From assembly GCA_947623455.1 (NCBI GenBank), contig OX392538.1, forward strand, positions 1,984,001-2,048,000: 64,000 bases of DNA, written 5' to 3'. The notes under the pieces were generated by a model. The model ran no database searches. It had not been told where the DNA came from and was given only the letters and a program-made list of their open reading frames with translations. Within the stretch, counting starts at the first letter, position 1; each line of letters begins with the position of its first letter. Source of the DNA: Mimachlamys varia. Taxonomy: Eukaryota > Mollusca > Bivalvia > Pectinida > Pectinidae. This document shows, piece by piece, positions 31,357 to 43,311 of this stretch. Position numbers and translations under genes: made by a program.

Positions 31357-31992
31357 ATGGAAGAATTTTTTGATAATTTTAGTGAAATTTTAAAGCAGAA
31401 ATCTAAGGTGTCAACAAATGGAATATGTAGGATTTGGACAGGTCCACTGACACATAATAAGAAATATGGAGTTTTTAGATTCCGCCATCCAGACACGGGT
31501 GCATGGAAATCTGTAACAGCACAACGGTTTACTGTAATGTTAAATACACGTAATTTAAATTTGATTTCGGCCTTTGACGCGTCACACCTGTGCCACAACA
31601 ATATGTGTATTAACTTTGATCATATCAATATGGAACCACACAGTGTAAACAATAACAGGATACATTGTAAAAACTTGACTAGGTGCACAGGACATGGGGA
31701 ATATCCTGCTTGTTTACTAAATTTATATATACAGGTACATTACCTGAAATATGTATACACAAATTACAATTTTACCTATATACAAAGCAATATTGAGCAC
31801 GGCCCAAGCTCGGCTCATCGCATGCATAATGATAATGTTTTTTTCCAGATTTTATTTCTGTTTTTCCCTTTTTTGTGTAATGACAGCACATTGTACCGCA
31901 GTAATATTACACTATATTTATGTGATGAGGTTATTTGCACTACTTATTATAATTGTGCTCATCAGTGTTTGATCTCAGTCTACTGGTGCTGA
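31357..31992 (+). CDS. His-Cys box endonuclease-like protein, copy 9
   Basis: Translation identical to copy 1. Confidence 0.8.
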   Translation: MEEFFDNFSEILKQKSKVSTNGICRIWTGPLTHNKKYGVFRFRHPDTGAWKSVTAQRFTVMLNTRNLNLISAFDASHLCHNNMCINFDHINMEPHSVNNNRIHCKNLTRCTGHGEYPACLLNLYIQVHYLKYVYTNYNFTYIQSNIEHGPSSAHRMHNDNVFFQILFLFFPFLCNDSTLYRSNITLYLCDEVICTTYYNCAHQCLISVYWC

Positions 31993-33970
31993 GGTCAGGG
32001 GGATTATCTAGCTGTCCCTTTCTATAATCAGATCTGGCCCCCTTGTTTTGAATATGTCTCTGAATGGCTTCTGCTCTAAGTTCTAGGGTTCTTTTTTTAA
32101 AAGCTGGGCTCTTTTGGTACTTTTGGTGGTAATCTTGCTCTGCTTGCATTTGTCTCAGAGAGCGTCTTACCTCAGGTGCTACAGTTGCCCCGAGGCACTC
32201 CATTTTCGTCATAAGGGAATTTCCCACCCCATTATTAGCTGTGTGAACAGCACCGTGGAACCGCGCATTCATATTCTTGCTATATAGCACATTTTTTGGT
32301 AACCGGCTATTCAAAAGCCTGAAAAAGGCTTCGCATCTCTGGGTATTTGCCCCAAGTGACATTGCTGTCACATATTCATCTGTCAGTTTCATTTTCAGTA
32401 TCTCGAGCATCAGGTGTTTGTCATTTTCATTCATATTTAAGCTGAAAAGCTTGTACTTAGACAGAAATATGGACCGGTTCCACCAAGTACCACTACTAAC
32501 ACCACCATTGCATACAAATGAGTATCTTTTACATTTAGAACAATCCCCGCTGTAACAGCGAAGGGTGGCGTCTAAGACATGGGGCAGTTTTTCGCGCATG
32601 ATTTTTGCTTCTCCACTACAACCCTTTGCGAGCTCTTTACAAACTAGGCTACATCGAGCTTTTATGTCACGGCTTAGTACCTTTTGGGCTTCAATCTTGC
32701 CTTCTCTTGTTTTCATACCTGGGAACATGTCAGTGCTAAAATGTGCTTGCATGCATTTTCTAAATTGTGCTTGACCTAAATGGGTGGGGTCTGCCAGCCG
32801 TTTTACATTCCACTTTGGTATAAAAGCTTTATATGCTGCGTCAAGACCTGCCACTGATCGCGCGTCCCCATCTGATGTAGCGTATCTTACAATAAGGTCT
32901 TGCTGGTATAGCTGCTCACCTACTAGTTTAGCAGCCTCATATTCTGACAGCGGTGTCCCCTCCCCTATTGTGGCACTGCAGTCTATGTGGCCACCAGGAC
33001 ATTTAGCATCGAACCCTTTTCTGCGTAACCATTTACCTTTCCAGCATATTTGTGATTGGACAGCTATTCCGATAATGTAATTGTTGTCGGTGATATCCTC
33101 GCGTGCTATAAGTGCTAACTGTACAGCATTTGTACCAGGTTTATTACGGCAGGTTATTGTTGACCTGTTGTACCTGCCATCAACTTGTACGTTGACCAGG
33201 TTAGGGTCTGTGGCTCCCCTTATTTCATTTATTTCCCTCACTGTCTGTGCTTTGCTTGCCATATCCCCCTTATTTAGCACTATGATTTTTTCTGCTGCAA
33301 TATTAGCATTTCTTTGCATACCGCTACGGCAGGGGGGAGCCAAATTCATTGAGTTGAACAAACGCTGTGCCCCTGCTGGCCCCATAGGTGTTTCTTGAAG
33401 GCCTGCATGCATTGTCAGATTGGGGACAGCAGGGTTTGGGCCCCTTTTAGGTGATTGGATCTCTTTGTACATTTTTTGATTATCAGACACCCAACCACAT
33501 GTTCTACACGCTACTTGAAATTTACATGTCACTCCCACTTTTACCTGTTTATGAATGTCAACATCTGGATTATCACACCTGTGTGACGAGACAATTTGCA
33601 TAAGATTACCTATTTTCTCAGTATCTATTAGTCTGTTACCCTGATTTTGAACACGGTCATCTAACCTTGACCTTTTTTTGCTATTTTCCTGAAGGTGTGA
33701 TACAACTTCTACAACTGGTTGTGTTTTCCTGGGCCTAAGAAGCTTAAGAGTTCCAGGGTTACCTGCGGTGTCAGAAGTGCTTGGAAAGCTACAACCTGGA
33801 CGCGTTACATTGACTAAAGAATACATATCAGAACTCAGTCTCTTCCAGGTACCTGTGACATTTTGACTTGAAACTTTACTTACCCCATGTCCTGTGGTCT
33901 TGGTACCCTTATTATGTGGTGTATAATTCTTTTGGAAACCATTTTTCCTTCCTTTGTACCTCCCTTTCAT
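31940..33970 (-). CDS. Mutator/Kolobok-like transposase, copy 9 (M386K)
   Basis: A private A to T change at 32814 gives Met386 to Lys in the IPMWNV stretch, between the second catalytic acidic motif (367-369) and Asp394. It puts a charge into a hydrophobic segment of the core, so it is the one missense change here that might impair function. Promoter at 33999-34032. Confidence 0.8.
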   Translation of the reverse strand: MKGRYKGRKNGFQKNYTPHNKGTKTTGHGVSKVSSQNVTGTWKRLSSDMYSLVNVTRPGCSFPSTSDTAGNPGTLKLLRPRKTQPVVEVVSHLQENSKKRSRLDDRVQNQGNRLIDTEKIGNLMQIVSSHRCDNPDVDIHKQVKVGVTCKFQVACRTCGWVSDNQKMYKEIQSPKRGPNPAVPNLTMHAGLQETPMGPAGAQRLFNSMNLAPPCRSGMQRNANIAAEKIIVLNKGDMASKAQTVREINEIRGATDPNLVNVQVDGRYNRSTITCRNKPGTNAVQLALIAREDITDNNYIIGIAVQSQICWKGKWLRRKGFDAKCPGGHIDCSATIGEGTPLSEYEAAKLVGEQLYQQDLIVRYATSDGDARSVAGLDAAYKAFIPKWNVKRLADPTHLGQAQFRKCMQAHFSTDMFPGMKTREGKIEAQKVLSRDIKARCSLVCKELAKGCSGEAKIMREKLPHVLDATLRCYSGDCSKCKRYSFVCNGGVSSGTWWNRSIFLSKYKLFSLNMNENDKHLMLEILKMKLTDEYVTAMSLGANTQRCEAFFRLLNSRLPKNVLYSKNMNARFHGAVHTANNGVGNSLMTKMECLGATVAPEVRRSLRQMQAEQDYHQKYQKSPAFKKRTLELRAEAIQRHIQNKGARSDYRKGQLDNPPDLSTSRLRSNTDEHNYNK

Positions 33971-34974
33971 GGTTCTTTCAGGTAAAATATCCCTATAAGA
34001 ATGACTGCAATACTCCAAAACACCTATTTATACCTAAATTGACTATAAACACATATGTTCTGAATATATACACCACCTAATAAGGATTATAAGCCCACAA
34101 GGACAGGATATCTTATCCCTATGTTACACTGGTATTGGCCCCTTGAGAGGTGTCACTTTCTTACCTTGCTATGTTTGACATATATTTACTAGATAAGTAG
34201 CAGGGCTATAAAGTTACAAGTACATTCATTTTGTAGGGGAGAAGTCACCCTACACAGTATCATAAAGTTAGACAGGCTGTGATTTCAAAAAAAAAAGTTA
34301 TATCATTTATACTGTGAAAGATTTTGATAAAATTTATGATTTTTGAAATTTGAAATTTAAAAATCAATTAAGCTTTACTTCTTTAGAAATTTCATAAAAT
34401 GCATGTAAAATGTGAAAGAGTATTGCATGTGCTTCAATTTGATATATAATGTTGATATATTGCTTGATTATTACTCGCACAATAGTCATTTATCAATGAG
34501 GCCCCTCTGAAATCTTAGCTGCAGAGTACAGCACTGCTGTGGATTGGGGGTGGGGGAACTAAAAATGAAAGAACTTTTTTGTTTTTCAAGTAAATTTCAA
34601 AATAATTTGCAGTAACATTCATAATTGCATGCCAAATGAAATGATAGAAGAAAAAAAAAATATCTTGAAAGTACCCTATTATACATAGCAGAGAGTTACT
34701 CCGCATGGGAAACTTCCGCTGTAGCCGGTATATTTGAAGTAGGCATTTGACAGGCTGGAATATTGAAGTTGAAGGTTTGTACTTGCTACCAGTGCATGTA
34801 TTGAATGAATTACGATTTAATTGAACTCATTACATAACAATTAAAATGATGTTAGGTAATTTTATATGACAAAATAGACAAAATATGAAGTTTTAGATAG
34901 GAACTACGTGTCTTTTAGCCAGTATTTACTTTCAGTTTGACTGACATTCAACATATCTAAAGGAGCTAAGCAAA
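33971..34974. promoter_or_regulatory. Divergent spacer, unit 10 (empty site, A type)
   Basis: MITE site empty, TACA at 34682-34685. Promoter at 33999-34032. Confidence 0.7.
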
Positions 34975-35610
34975 ATGGAAGAATTTTTTGATAATTTTAG
35001 TGAAATTTTAAAGCAGAAATCTAAGGTGTCAACAAATGGAATATGTAGGATTTGGACAGGTCCACTGACACATAATAAGAAATATGGAGTTTTTAGATTC
35101 CGCCATCCAGACACGGGTGCATGGAAATCTGTAACAGCACAACGGTTTACTGTAATGTTAAATACACGTAATTTAAATTTGATTTCGGCCTTTGACGCGT
35201 CACACCTGTGCCACAACAATATGTGTATTAACTTTGATCATATCAATATGGAACCACACAGTGTAAACAATAACAGGATACATTGTAAAAACTTGACTAG
35301 GTGCACAGGACATGGGGAATATCCTGCTTGTTTACTAAATTTATATATACAGGTACATTACCTGAAATATGTATACACAAATTACAATTTTACCTATATA
35401 CAAAGCAATATTGAGCACGGCCCAAGCTCGGCTCATCGCATGCATAATGATAATGTTTTTTTCCAGATTTTATTTCTGTTTTTCCCTTTTTTGTGTAATG
35501 ACAGCACATTGTACCGCAGTAATATTACACTATATTTATGTGATGAGGTTATTTGCACTACTTATTATAATTGTGCTCATCAGTGTTTGATCTCAGTCTA
35601 CTGGTGCTGA
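34975..35610 (+). CDS. His-Cys box endonuclease-like protein, copy 10
   Basis: Translation identical to copy 1. Confidence 0.8.
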   Translation: MEEFFDNFSEILKQKSKVSTNGICRIWTGPLTHNKKYGVFRFRHPDTGAWKSVTAQRFTVMLNTRNLNLISAFDASHLCHNNMCINFDHINMEPHSVNNNRIHCKNLTRCTGHGEYPACLLNLYIQVHYLKYVYTNYNFTYIQSNIEHGPSSAHRMHNDNVFFQILFLFFPFLCNDSTLYRSNITLYLCDEVICTTYYNCAHQCLISVYWC

Positions 35611-37588
35611 GGTCAGGGGGATTATCTAGCTGTCCCTTTCTATAATCAGATCTGGCCCCCTTGTTTTGAATATGTCTCTGAATGGCTTCTGCTCTAAGTT
35701 CTAGGGTTCTTTTTTTAAAAGCTGGGCTCTTTTGGTACTTTTGGTGGTAATCTTGCTCTGCTTGCATTTGTCTCAGAGAGCGTCTTACCTCAGGTGCTAC
35801 AGTTGCCCCGAGGCACTCCATTTTCGTCATAAGGGAATTTCCCACCCCATTATTAGCTGTGTGAACAGCACCGTGGAACCGCGCATTCATATTCTTGCTA
35901 TATAGCACATTTTTTGGTAACCGGCTATTCAAAAGCCTGAAAAAGGCTTCGCATCTCTGGGTATTTGCCCCAAGTGACATTGCTGTCACATATTCATCTG
36001 TCAGTTTCATTTTCAGTATCTCGAGCATCAGGTGTTTGTCATTTTCATTCATATTTAAGCTGAAAAGCTTGTACTTAGACAGAAATATGGACCGGTTCCA
36101 CCAAGTACCACTACTAACACCACCATTGCATACAAATGAGTATCTTTTACATTTAGAACAATCCCCGCTGTAACAGCGAAGGGTGGCGTCTAAGACATGG
36201 GGCAGTTTTTCGCGCATGATTTTTGCTTCTCCACTACAACCCTTTGCGAGCTCTTTACAAACTAGGCTACATCGAGCTTTTATGTCACGGCTTAGTACCT
36301 TTTGGGCTTCAATCTTGCCTTCTCTTGTTTTCATACCTGGGAACATGTCAGTGCTAAAATGTGCTTGCATGCATTTTCTAAATTGTGCTTGACCTAAATG
36401 GGTGGGGTCTGCCAGCCGTTTTACATTCCACATTGGTATAAAAGCTTTATATGCTGCGTCAAGACCTGCCACTGATCGCGCGTCCCCATCTGATGTAGCG
36501 TATCTTACAATAAGGTCTTGCTGGTATAGCTGCTCACCTACTAGTTTAGCAGCCTCATATTCTGACAGCGGTGTCCCCTCCCCTATTGTGGCACTGCAGT
36601 CTATGTGGCCACCAGGACATTTAGCATCGAACCCTTTTCTGCGTAACCATTTACCTTTCCAGCATATTTGTGATTGGACAGCTATTCCGATAATGTAATT
36701 GTTGTCGGTGATATCCTCGCGTGCTATAAGTGCTAACTGTACAGCATTTGTACCAGGTTTATTACGGCAGGTTATTGTTGACCTGTTGTACCTGCCATCA
36801 ACTTGTACGTTGACCAGGTTAGGGTCTGTGGCTCCCCTTATTTCATTTATTTCCCTCACTGTCTGTGCTTTGCTTGCCATATCCCCCTTATTTAGCACTA
36901 TGATTTTTTCTGCTGCAATATTAGCATTTCTTTGCATACCGCTACGGCAGGGGGGAGCCAAATTCATTGAGTTGAACAAACGCTGTGCCCCTGCTGGCCC
37001 CATAGGTGTTTCTTGAAGGCCTGCATGCATTGTCAGATTGGGGACAGCAGGGTTTGGGCCCCTTTTAGGTGATTGAATCTCTTTGTACATTTTTTGATTA
37101 TCAGACACCCAACCACATGTTCTACACGCTACTTGAAATTTACATGTCACTCCCACTTTTACCTGTTTATGAATGTCAACATCTGGATTATCACACCTGT
37201 GTGACGAGACAATTTGCATAAGATTACCTATTTTCTCAGTATCTATTAGTCTGTTACCCTGATTTTGAACACGGTCATCTAACCTTGACCTTTTTTTGCT
37301 ATTTTCCTGAAGGTGTGATACAACTTCTACAACTGGTTGTGTTTTCCTGGGCCTAAGAAGCTTAAGAGTTCCAGGGTTACCTGCGGTGTCAGAAGTGCTT
37401 GGAAAGCTACAACCTGGACGCGTTACATTGACTAAAGAATACATATCAGAACTCAGTCTCTTCCAGGTACCTGTGACATTTTGACTTGAAACTTTACTTA
37501 CCCCATGTCCTGTGGTCTTGGTACCCTTATTATGTGGTGTATAATTCTTTTGGAAACCATTTTTCCTTCCTTTGTACCTCCCTTTCAT
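35558..37588 (-). CDS. Mutator/Kolobok-like transposase, copy 10
   Basis: The protein is identical to copy 1. A private G to A change at 37076 (+ strand) is silent, an Ile codon ATC to ATT in the IQSP motif. Promoter at 37617-37650. Confidence 0.82.
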   Translation of the reverse strand: MKGRYKGRKNGFQKNYTPHNKGTKTTGHGVSKVSSQNVTGTWKRLSSDMYSLVNVTRPGCSFPSTSDTAGNPGTLKLLRPRKTQPVVEVVSHLQENSKKRSRLDDRVQNQGNRLIDTEKIGNLMQIVSSHRCDNPDVDIHKQVKVGVTCKFQVACRTCGWVSDNQKMYKEIQSPKRGPNPAVPNLTMHAGLQETPMGPAGAQRLFNSMNLAPPCRSGMQRNANIAAEKIIVLNKGDMASKAQTVREINEIRGATDPNLVNVQVDGRYNRSTITCRNKPGTNAVQLALIAREDITDNNYIIGIAVQSQICWKGKWLRRKGFDAKCPGGHIDCSATIGEGTPLSEYEAAKLVGEQLYQQDLIVRYATSDGDARSVAGLDAAYKAFIPMWNVKRLADPTHLGQAQFRKCMQAHFSTDMFPGMKTREGKIEAQKVLSRDIKARCSLVCKELAKGCSGEAKIMREKLPHVLDATLRCYSGDCSKCKRYSFVCNGGVSSGTWWNRSIFLSKYKLFSLNMNENDKHLMLEILKMKLTDEYVTAMSLGANTQRCEAFFRLLNSRLPKNVLYSKNMNARFHGAVHTANNGVGNSLMTKMECLGATVAPEVRRSLRQMQAEQDYHQKYQKSPAFKKRTLELRAEAIQRHIQNKGARSDYRKGQLDNPPDLSTSRLRSNTDEHNYNK

Positions 37589-38592
37589 GGTTCTTTCAGG
37601 TAAAATATCCCTATAAGAATGACTGCAATACTCCAAAACACCTATTTATACCTAAATTGACTATAAACACATATGTTCTGAATATATACACCACCTAATA
37701 AGGATTATAAGCCCACAAGGACAGGATATCTTATCCCTATGTTACACTGGTATTGGCCCCTTGAGAGGTGTCACTTTCTTACCTTGCTATGTTTGACATA
37801 TATTTACTAGATAAGTAGCAGGGCTATAAAGTTACAAGTACATTCATTTTGTAGGGGAGAAGTCACCCTACACAGTATCATAAAGTTAGACAGGCTGTGA
37901 TTTCAAAAAAAAAAGTTATATCATTTATACTGTGAAAGATTTTGATAAAATTTATGATTTTTGAAATTTGAAATTTAAAAATCAATTAAGCTTTACTTCT
38001 TTAGAAATTTCATAAAATGCATGTAAAATGTGAAAGAGTATTGCATGTGCTTCAATTTGATATATAATGTTGATATATTGCTTGATTATTACTCGCACAA
38101 TAGTCATTTATCAATGAGGCCCCTCTGAAATCTTAGCTGCAGAGTACAGCACTGCTGTGGATTGGGGGTGGGGGAACTAAAAATGAAAGAACTTTTTTGT
38201 TTTTCAAGTAAATTTCAAAATAATTTGCAGTAACATTCATAATTGCATGCCAAATGAAATGATAGAAGAAAAAAAAAATATCTTGAAAGTACCCTATTAT
38301 ACATAGCAGAGAGTTACTCCGCATGGGAAACTTCCGCTGTAGCCGGTATATTTGAAGTAGGCATTTGACAGGCTGGAATATTGAAGTTGAAGGTTTGTAC
38401 TTGCTACCAGTGCATGTATTGAATGAATTACGATTTAATTGAACTCATTACATAACAATTAAAATGATGTTAGGTAATTTTATATGACAAAATAGACAAA
38501 ATATGAAGTTTTAGATAGGAACTACGTGTCTTTTAGCCAGTATTTACTTTCAGTTTGACTGACATTCAACATATCTAAAGGAGCTAAGCAAA
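37589..38592. promoter_or_regulatory. Divergent spacer, unit 11 (empty site, A type)
   Basis: MITE site empty, TACA at 38300-38303. Promoter at 37617-37650. Confidence 0.7.
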
Positions 38593-39228
38593 ATGGAAGA
38601 ATTTTTTGATAATTTTAGTGAAATTTTAAAGCAGAAATCTAAGGTGTCAACAAATGGAATATGTAGGATTTGGACAGGTCCACTGACACATAATAAGAAA
38701 TATGGAGTTTTTAGATTCCGCCATCCAGACACGGGTGCATGGAAATCTGTAACAGCACAACGGTTTACTGTAATGTTAAATACACGTAATTTAAATTTGA
38801 TTTCGGCCTTTGACGCGTCACACCTGTGCCACAACAATATGTGTATTAACTTTGATCATATCAATATGGAACCACACAGTGTAAACAATAACAGGATACA
38901 TTGTAAAAACTTGACTAGGTGCACAGGACATGGGGAATATCCTGCTTGTTTACTAAATTTATATATACAGGTACATTACCTGAAATATGTATACACAAAT
39001 TACAATTTTACCTATATACAAAGCAATATTGAGCACGGCCCAAGCTCGGCTCATCGCATGCATAATGATAATGTTTTTTTCCAGATTTTATTTCTGTTTT
39101 TCCCTTTTTTGTGTAATGACAGCACATTGTACCGCAGTAATATTACACTATATTTATGTGATGAGGTTATTTGCACTACTTATTATAATTGTGCTCATCA
39201 GTGTTTGATCTCAGTCTACTGGTGCTGA
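38593..39228 (+). CDS. His-Cys box endonuclease-like protein, copy 11
   Basis: Translation identical to copy 1. Confidence 0.8.
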   Translation: MEEFFDNFSEILKQKSKVSTNGICRIWTGPLTHNKKYGVFRFRHPDTGAWKSVTAQRFTVMLNTRNLNLISAFDASHLCHNNMCINFDHINMEPHSVNNNRIHCKNLTRCTGHGEYPACLLNLYIQVHYLKYVYTNYNFTYIQSNIEHGPSSAHRMHNDNVFFQILFLFFPFLCNDSTLYRSNITLYLCDEVICTTYYNCAHQCLISVYWC

Positions 39229-41206
39229 GGTCAGGGGGATTATCTAGCTGTCCCTTTCTATAATCAGATCTGGCCCCCTTGTTTTGAATATGTCTCTGAA
39301 TGGCTTCTGCTCTAAGTTCTAGGGTTCTTTTTTTAAAAGCTGGGCTCTTTTGGTACTTTTGGTGGTAATCTTGCTCTGCTTGCATTTGTCTCAGAGAGCG
39401 TCTTACCTCAGGTGCTACAGTTGCCCCGAGGCACTCCATTTTCGTCATAAGGGAATTTCCCACCCCATTATTAGCTGTGTGAACAGCACCGTGGAACCGC
39501 GCATTCATATTCTTGCTATATAGCACATTTTTTGGTAACCGGCTATTCAAAAGCCTGAAAAAGGCTTCGCATCTCTGGGTATTTGCCCCAAGTGACATTG
39601 CTGTCACATATTCATCTGTCAGTTTCATTTTCAGTATCTCGAGCATCAGGTGTTTGTCATTTTCATTCATATTTAAGCTGAAAAGCTTGTACTTAGACAG
39701 AAATATGGACCGGTTCCACCAAGTACCACTACTAACACCACCATTGCATACAAATGAGTATCTTTTACATTTAGAACAATCCCCGCTGTAACAGCGAAGG
39801 GTGGCGTCTAAGACATGGGGCAGTTTTTCGCGCATGATTTTTGCTTCTCCACTACAACCCTTTGCGAGCTCTTTACAAACTAGGCTACATCGAGCTTTTA
39901 TGTCACGGCTTAGTACCTTTTGGGCTTCAATCTTGCCTTCTCTTGTTTTCATACCTGGGAACATGTCAGTGCTAAAATGTGCTTGCATGCATTTTCTAAA
40001 TTGTGCTTGACCTAAATGGGTGGGGTCTGCCAGCCGTTTTACATTCCACATTGGTATAAAAGCTTTATATGCTGCGTCAAGACCTGCCACTGATCGCGCG
40101 TCCCCATCTGATGTAGCGTATCTTACAATAAGGTCTTGCTGGTATAGCTGCTCACCTACTAGTTTAGCAGCCTCATATTCTGACAGCGGTGTCCCCTCCC
40201 CTATTGTGGCACTGCAGTCTATGTGGCCACCAGGACATTTAGCATCGAACCCTTTTCTGCGTAACCATTTACCTTTCCAGCATATTTGTGATTGGACAGC
40301 TATTCCGATAATGTAATTGTTGTCGGTGATATCCTCGCGTGCTATAAGTGCTAACTGTACAGCATTTGTACCAGGTTTATTACGGCAGGTTATTGTTGAC
40401 CTGTTGTACCTGCCATCAACTTGTACGTTGACCAGGTTAGGGTCTGTGGCTCCCCTTATTTCATTTATTTCCCTCACTGTCTGTGCTTTGCTTGCCATAT
40501 CCCCCTTATTTAGCACTATGATTTTTTCTGCTGCAATATTAGCATTTCTTTGCATACCGCTACGGCAGGGGGGAGCCAAATTCATTGAGTTGAACAAACG
40601 CTGTGCCCCTGCTGGCCCCATAGGTGTTTCTTGAAGGCCTGCATGCATTGTCAGATTGGGGACAGCAGGGTTTGGGCCCCTTTTAGGTGATTGGATCTCT
40701 TTGTACATTTTTTGATTATCAGACACCCAACCACATGTTCTACACGCTACTTGAAATTTACATGTCACTCCCACTTTTACCTGTTTATGAATGTCAACAT
40801 CTGGATTATCACACCTGTGTGACGAGACAATTTGCATAAGATTACCTATTTTCTCAGTATCTATTAGTCTGTTACCCTGATTTTGAACACGGTCATCTAA
40901 CCTTGACCTTTTTTTGCTATTTTCCTGAAGGTGTGATACAACTTCTACAACTGGTTGTGTTTTCCTGGGCCTAAGAAGCTTAAGAGTTCCAGGGTTACCT
41001 GCGGTGTCAGAAGTGCTTGGAAAGCTACAACCTGGACGCGTTACATTGACTAAAGAATACATATCAGAACTCAGTCTCTTCCAGGTACCTGTGACATTTT
41101 GACTTGAAACTTTACTTACCCCATGTCCTGTGGTCTTGGTACCCTTATTATGTGGTGTATAATTCTTTTGGAAACCATTTTTCCTTCCTTTGTACCTCCC
41201 TTTCAT
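39176..41206 (-). CDS. Mutator/Kolobok-like transposase, copy 11
   Basis: 676 residues, identical to copy 1. Promoter at 41235-41268. Confidence 0.82.
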   Translation of the reverse strand: MKGRYKGRKNGFQKNYTPHNKGTKTTGHGVSKVSSQNVTGTWKRLSSDMYSLVNVTRPGCSFPSTSDTAGNPGTLKLLRPRKTQPVVEVVSHLQENSKKRSRLDDRVQNQGNRLIDTEKIGNLMQIVSSHRCDNPDVDIHKQVKVGVTCKFQVACRTCGWVSDNQKMYKEIQSPKRGPNPAVPNLTMHAGLQETPMGPAGAQRLFNSMNLAPPCRSGMQRNANIAAEKIIVLNKGDMASKAQTVREINEIRGATDPNLVNVQVDGRYNRSTITCRNKPGTNAVQLALIAREDITDNNYIIGIAVQSQICWKGKWLRRKGFDAKCPGGHIDCSATIGEGTPLSEYEAAKLVGEQLYQQDLIVRYATSDGDARSVAGLDAAYKAFIPMWNVKRLADPTHLGQAQFRKCMQAHFSTDMFPGMKTREGKIEAQKVLSRDIKARCSLVCKELAKGCSGEAKIMREKLPHVLDATLRCYSGDCSKCKRYSFVCNGGVSSGTWWNRSIFLSKYKLFSLNMNENDKHLMLEILKMKLTDEYVTAMSLGANTQRCEAFFRLLNSRLPKNVLYSKNMNARFHGAVHTANNGVGNSLMTKMECLGATVAPEVRRSLRQMQAEQDYHQKYQKSPAFKKRTLELRAEAIQRHIQNKGARSDYRKGQLDNPPDLSTSRLRSNTDEHNYNK

Positions 41207-42675
41207 GGTTCTTTCAGGTAAAATATCCCTATAAGAATGACTGCAATACTCCAAAACACCTATTTATACCTAAATTGACTATAAACACATATGTTCTGAA
41301 TATATACACCACCTAATAAGGATTATAAGCCCACAAGGACAGGATATCTTATCCCTATGTTACACTGGTATTGGCCCCTTGAGAGGTGTCACTTTCTTAC
41401 CTTGCTATGTTTGACATATATTTACTAGATAAGTAGCAGGGCTATAAAGTTACAAGTACATTCATTTTGTAGGGGAGAAGTCACCCTACACAGTATCATA
41501 AAGTTAGACAGGCTGTGATTTCAAAAAAAAAAGTTATATCATTTATACTGTGAAAGATTTTGATAAAATTTATGATTTTTGAAATTTGAAATTTAAAAAT
41601 CAATTAAGCTTTACTTCTTTAGAAATTTCATAAAATGCATGTAAAATGTGAAAGAGTATTGCATGTGCTTCAATTTGATATATAATGTTGATATATTGCT
41701 TGATTATTACTCGCACAATAGTCATTTATCAATGAGGCCCCTCTGAAATCTTAGCTGCAGAGTACAGCACTGCTGTGGATTGGGGGTGGGGGAACTAAAA
41801 ATGAAAGAACTTTTTTGTTTTTCAAGTAAATTTCAAAATAATTTGCAGTAACATTCATAATTGCATGCCAAATGAAATGATAGAAGAAAAAAAAAATATC
41901 TTGAAAGTACCCTATTATACAGGCCTCAGACCACAGTTACACTTCCGGGTCGTTGTACACGAATGTAGTGCATAAGGACATTTCATGTGGGTTACAAAAT
42001 AATTTTTCCTGTCTTATTTATGACAGATATGTACAGTTTTTTTGCATAGACTTGTTCAACAATATCTATTCTAGAGGTTAATTTTTGTTTGACACATTTA
42101 TCAAGTTTATTTTAGCAGCAGGACACAATGAGTGATGTGGCTTGCGCATTGATATTTTGTGATTTTTGGTATTTTTCCCTAAAAGTGAAGGGTAGTGACA
42201 TTCAAATGAAATTATTTTTCTTAAATGCAACACATGAGGTACTTTCCAGCTCACTGTAGGTTCAGCTTGAATAGATCTACAATAAAAAATAAGTCCCACA
42301 TCCTTTGCAAAGTTTTAAAATATTTTAATTTTTTTTTTCCTTTGGTAGTAACATATAGTAGAATTAATTGTGGTCTGAGGCCTGCATAGCAGAGAGTTAC
42401 TCCGCATGGGAAACTTCCGCTGTAGCCGGTATATTTGAAGTAGGCATTTGACAGGCTGGAATATTGAAGTTGAAGGTTTGTACTTGCTACCAGTGCATGT
42501 ATTGAATGAATTACGATTTAATTGAACTCATTACATAACAATTAAAATGATGTTAGGTAATTTTATATGACAAAATAGACAAAATATGAAGTTTTAGATA
42601 GGAACTACGTGTCTTTTAGCCAGTATTTACTTTCAGTTTGACTGACATTCAACATATCTAAAGGAGCTAAGCAAA
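41207..42675. promoter_or_regulatory. Divergent spacer, unit 12 (carries MITE)
   Basis: Contains the MITE at 41920-42384 and the promoter at 41235-41268. Confidence 0.7.
41920..42384. mobile_element. 465-bp MITE-like element, copy 4
   Basis: Same sequence, orientation and insertion point as copy 1, with TACA left and TGCA right. Confidence 0.8.
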
Positions 42676-43311
42676 ATGGAAGAATTTTTTGATAATTTTA
42701 GTGAAATTTTAAAGCAGAAATCTAAGGTGTCAACAAATGGAATATGTAGGATTTGGACAGGTCCACTGACACATAATAAGAAATATGGAGTTTTTAGATT
42801 CCGCCATCCAGACACGGGTGCATGGAAATCTGTAACAGCACAACGGTTTACTGTAATGTTAAATACACGTAATTTAAATTTGATTTCGGCCTTTGACGCG
42901 TCACACCTGTGCCACAACAATATGTGTATTAACTTTGATCATATCAATATGGAACCACACAGTGTAAACAATAACAGGATACATTGTAAAAACTTGACTA
43001 GGTGCACAGGACATGGGGAATATCCTGCTTGTTTACTAAATTTATATATACAGGTACATTACCTGAAATATGTATACACAAATTACAATTTTACCTATAT
43101 ACAAAGCAATATTGAGCACGGCCCAAGCTCGGCTCATCGCATGCATAATGATAATGTTTTTTTCCAGATTTTATTTCTGTTTTTCCCTTTTTTGTGTAAT
43201 GACAGCACATTGTACCGCAGTAATATTACACTATATTTATGTGATGAGGTTATTTGCACTACTTATTATAATTGTGCTCATCAGTGTTTGATCTCAGTCT
43301 ACTGGTGCTGA
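42676..43311 (+). CDS. His-Cys box endonuclease-like protein, copy 12
   Basis: Translation identical to copy 1. Confidence 0.8.
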   Translation: MEEFFDNFSEILKQKSKVSTNGICRIWTGPLTHNKKYGVFRFRHPDTGAWKSVTAQRFTVMLNTRNLNLISAFDASHLCHNNMCINFDHINMEPHSVNNNRIHCKNLTRCTGHGEYPACLLNLYIQVHYLKYVYTNYNFTYIQSNIEHGPSSAHRMHNDNVFFQILFLFFPFLCNDSTLYRSNITLYLCDEVICTTYYNCAHQCLISVYWC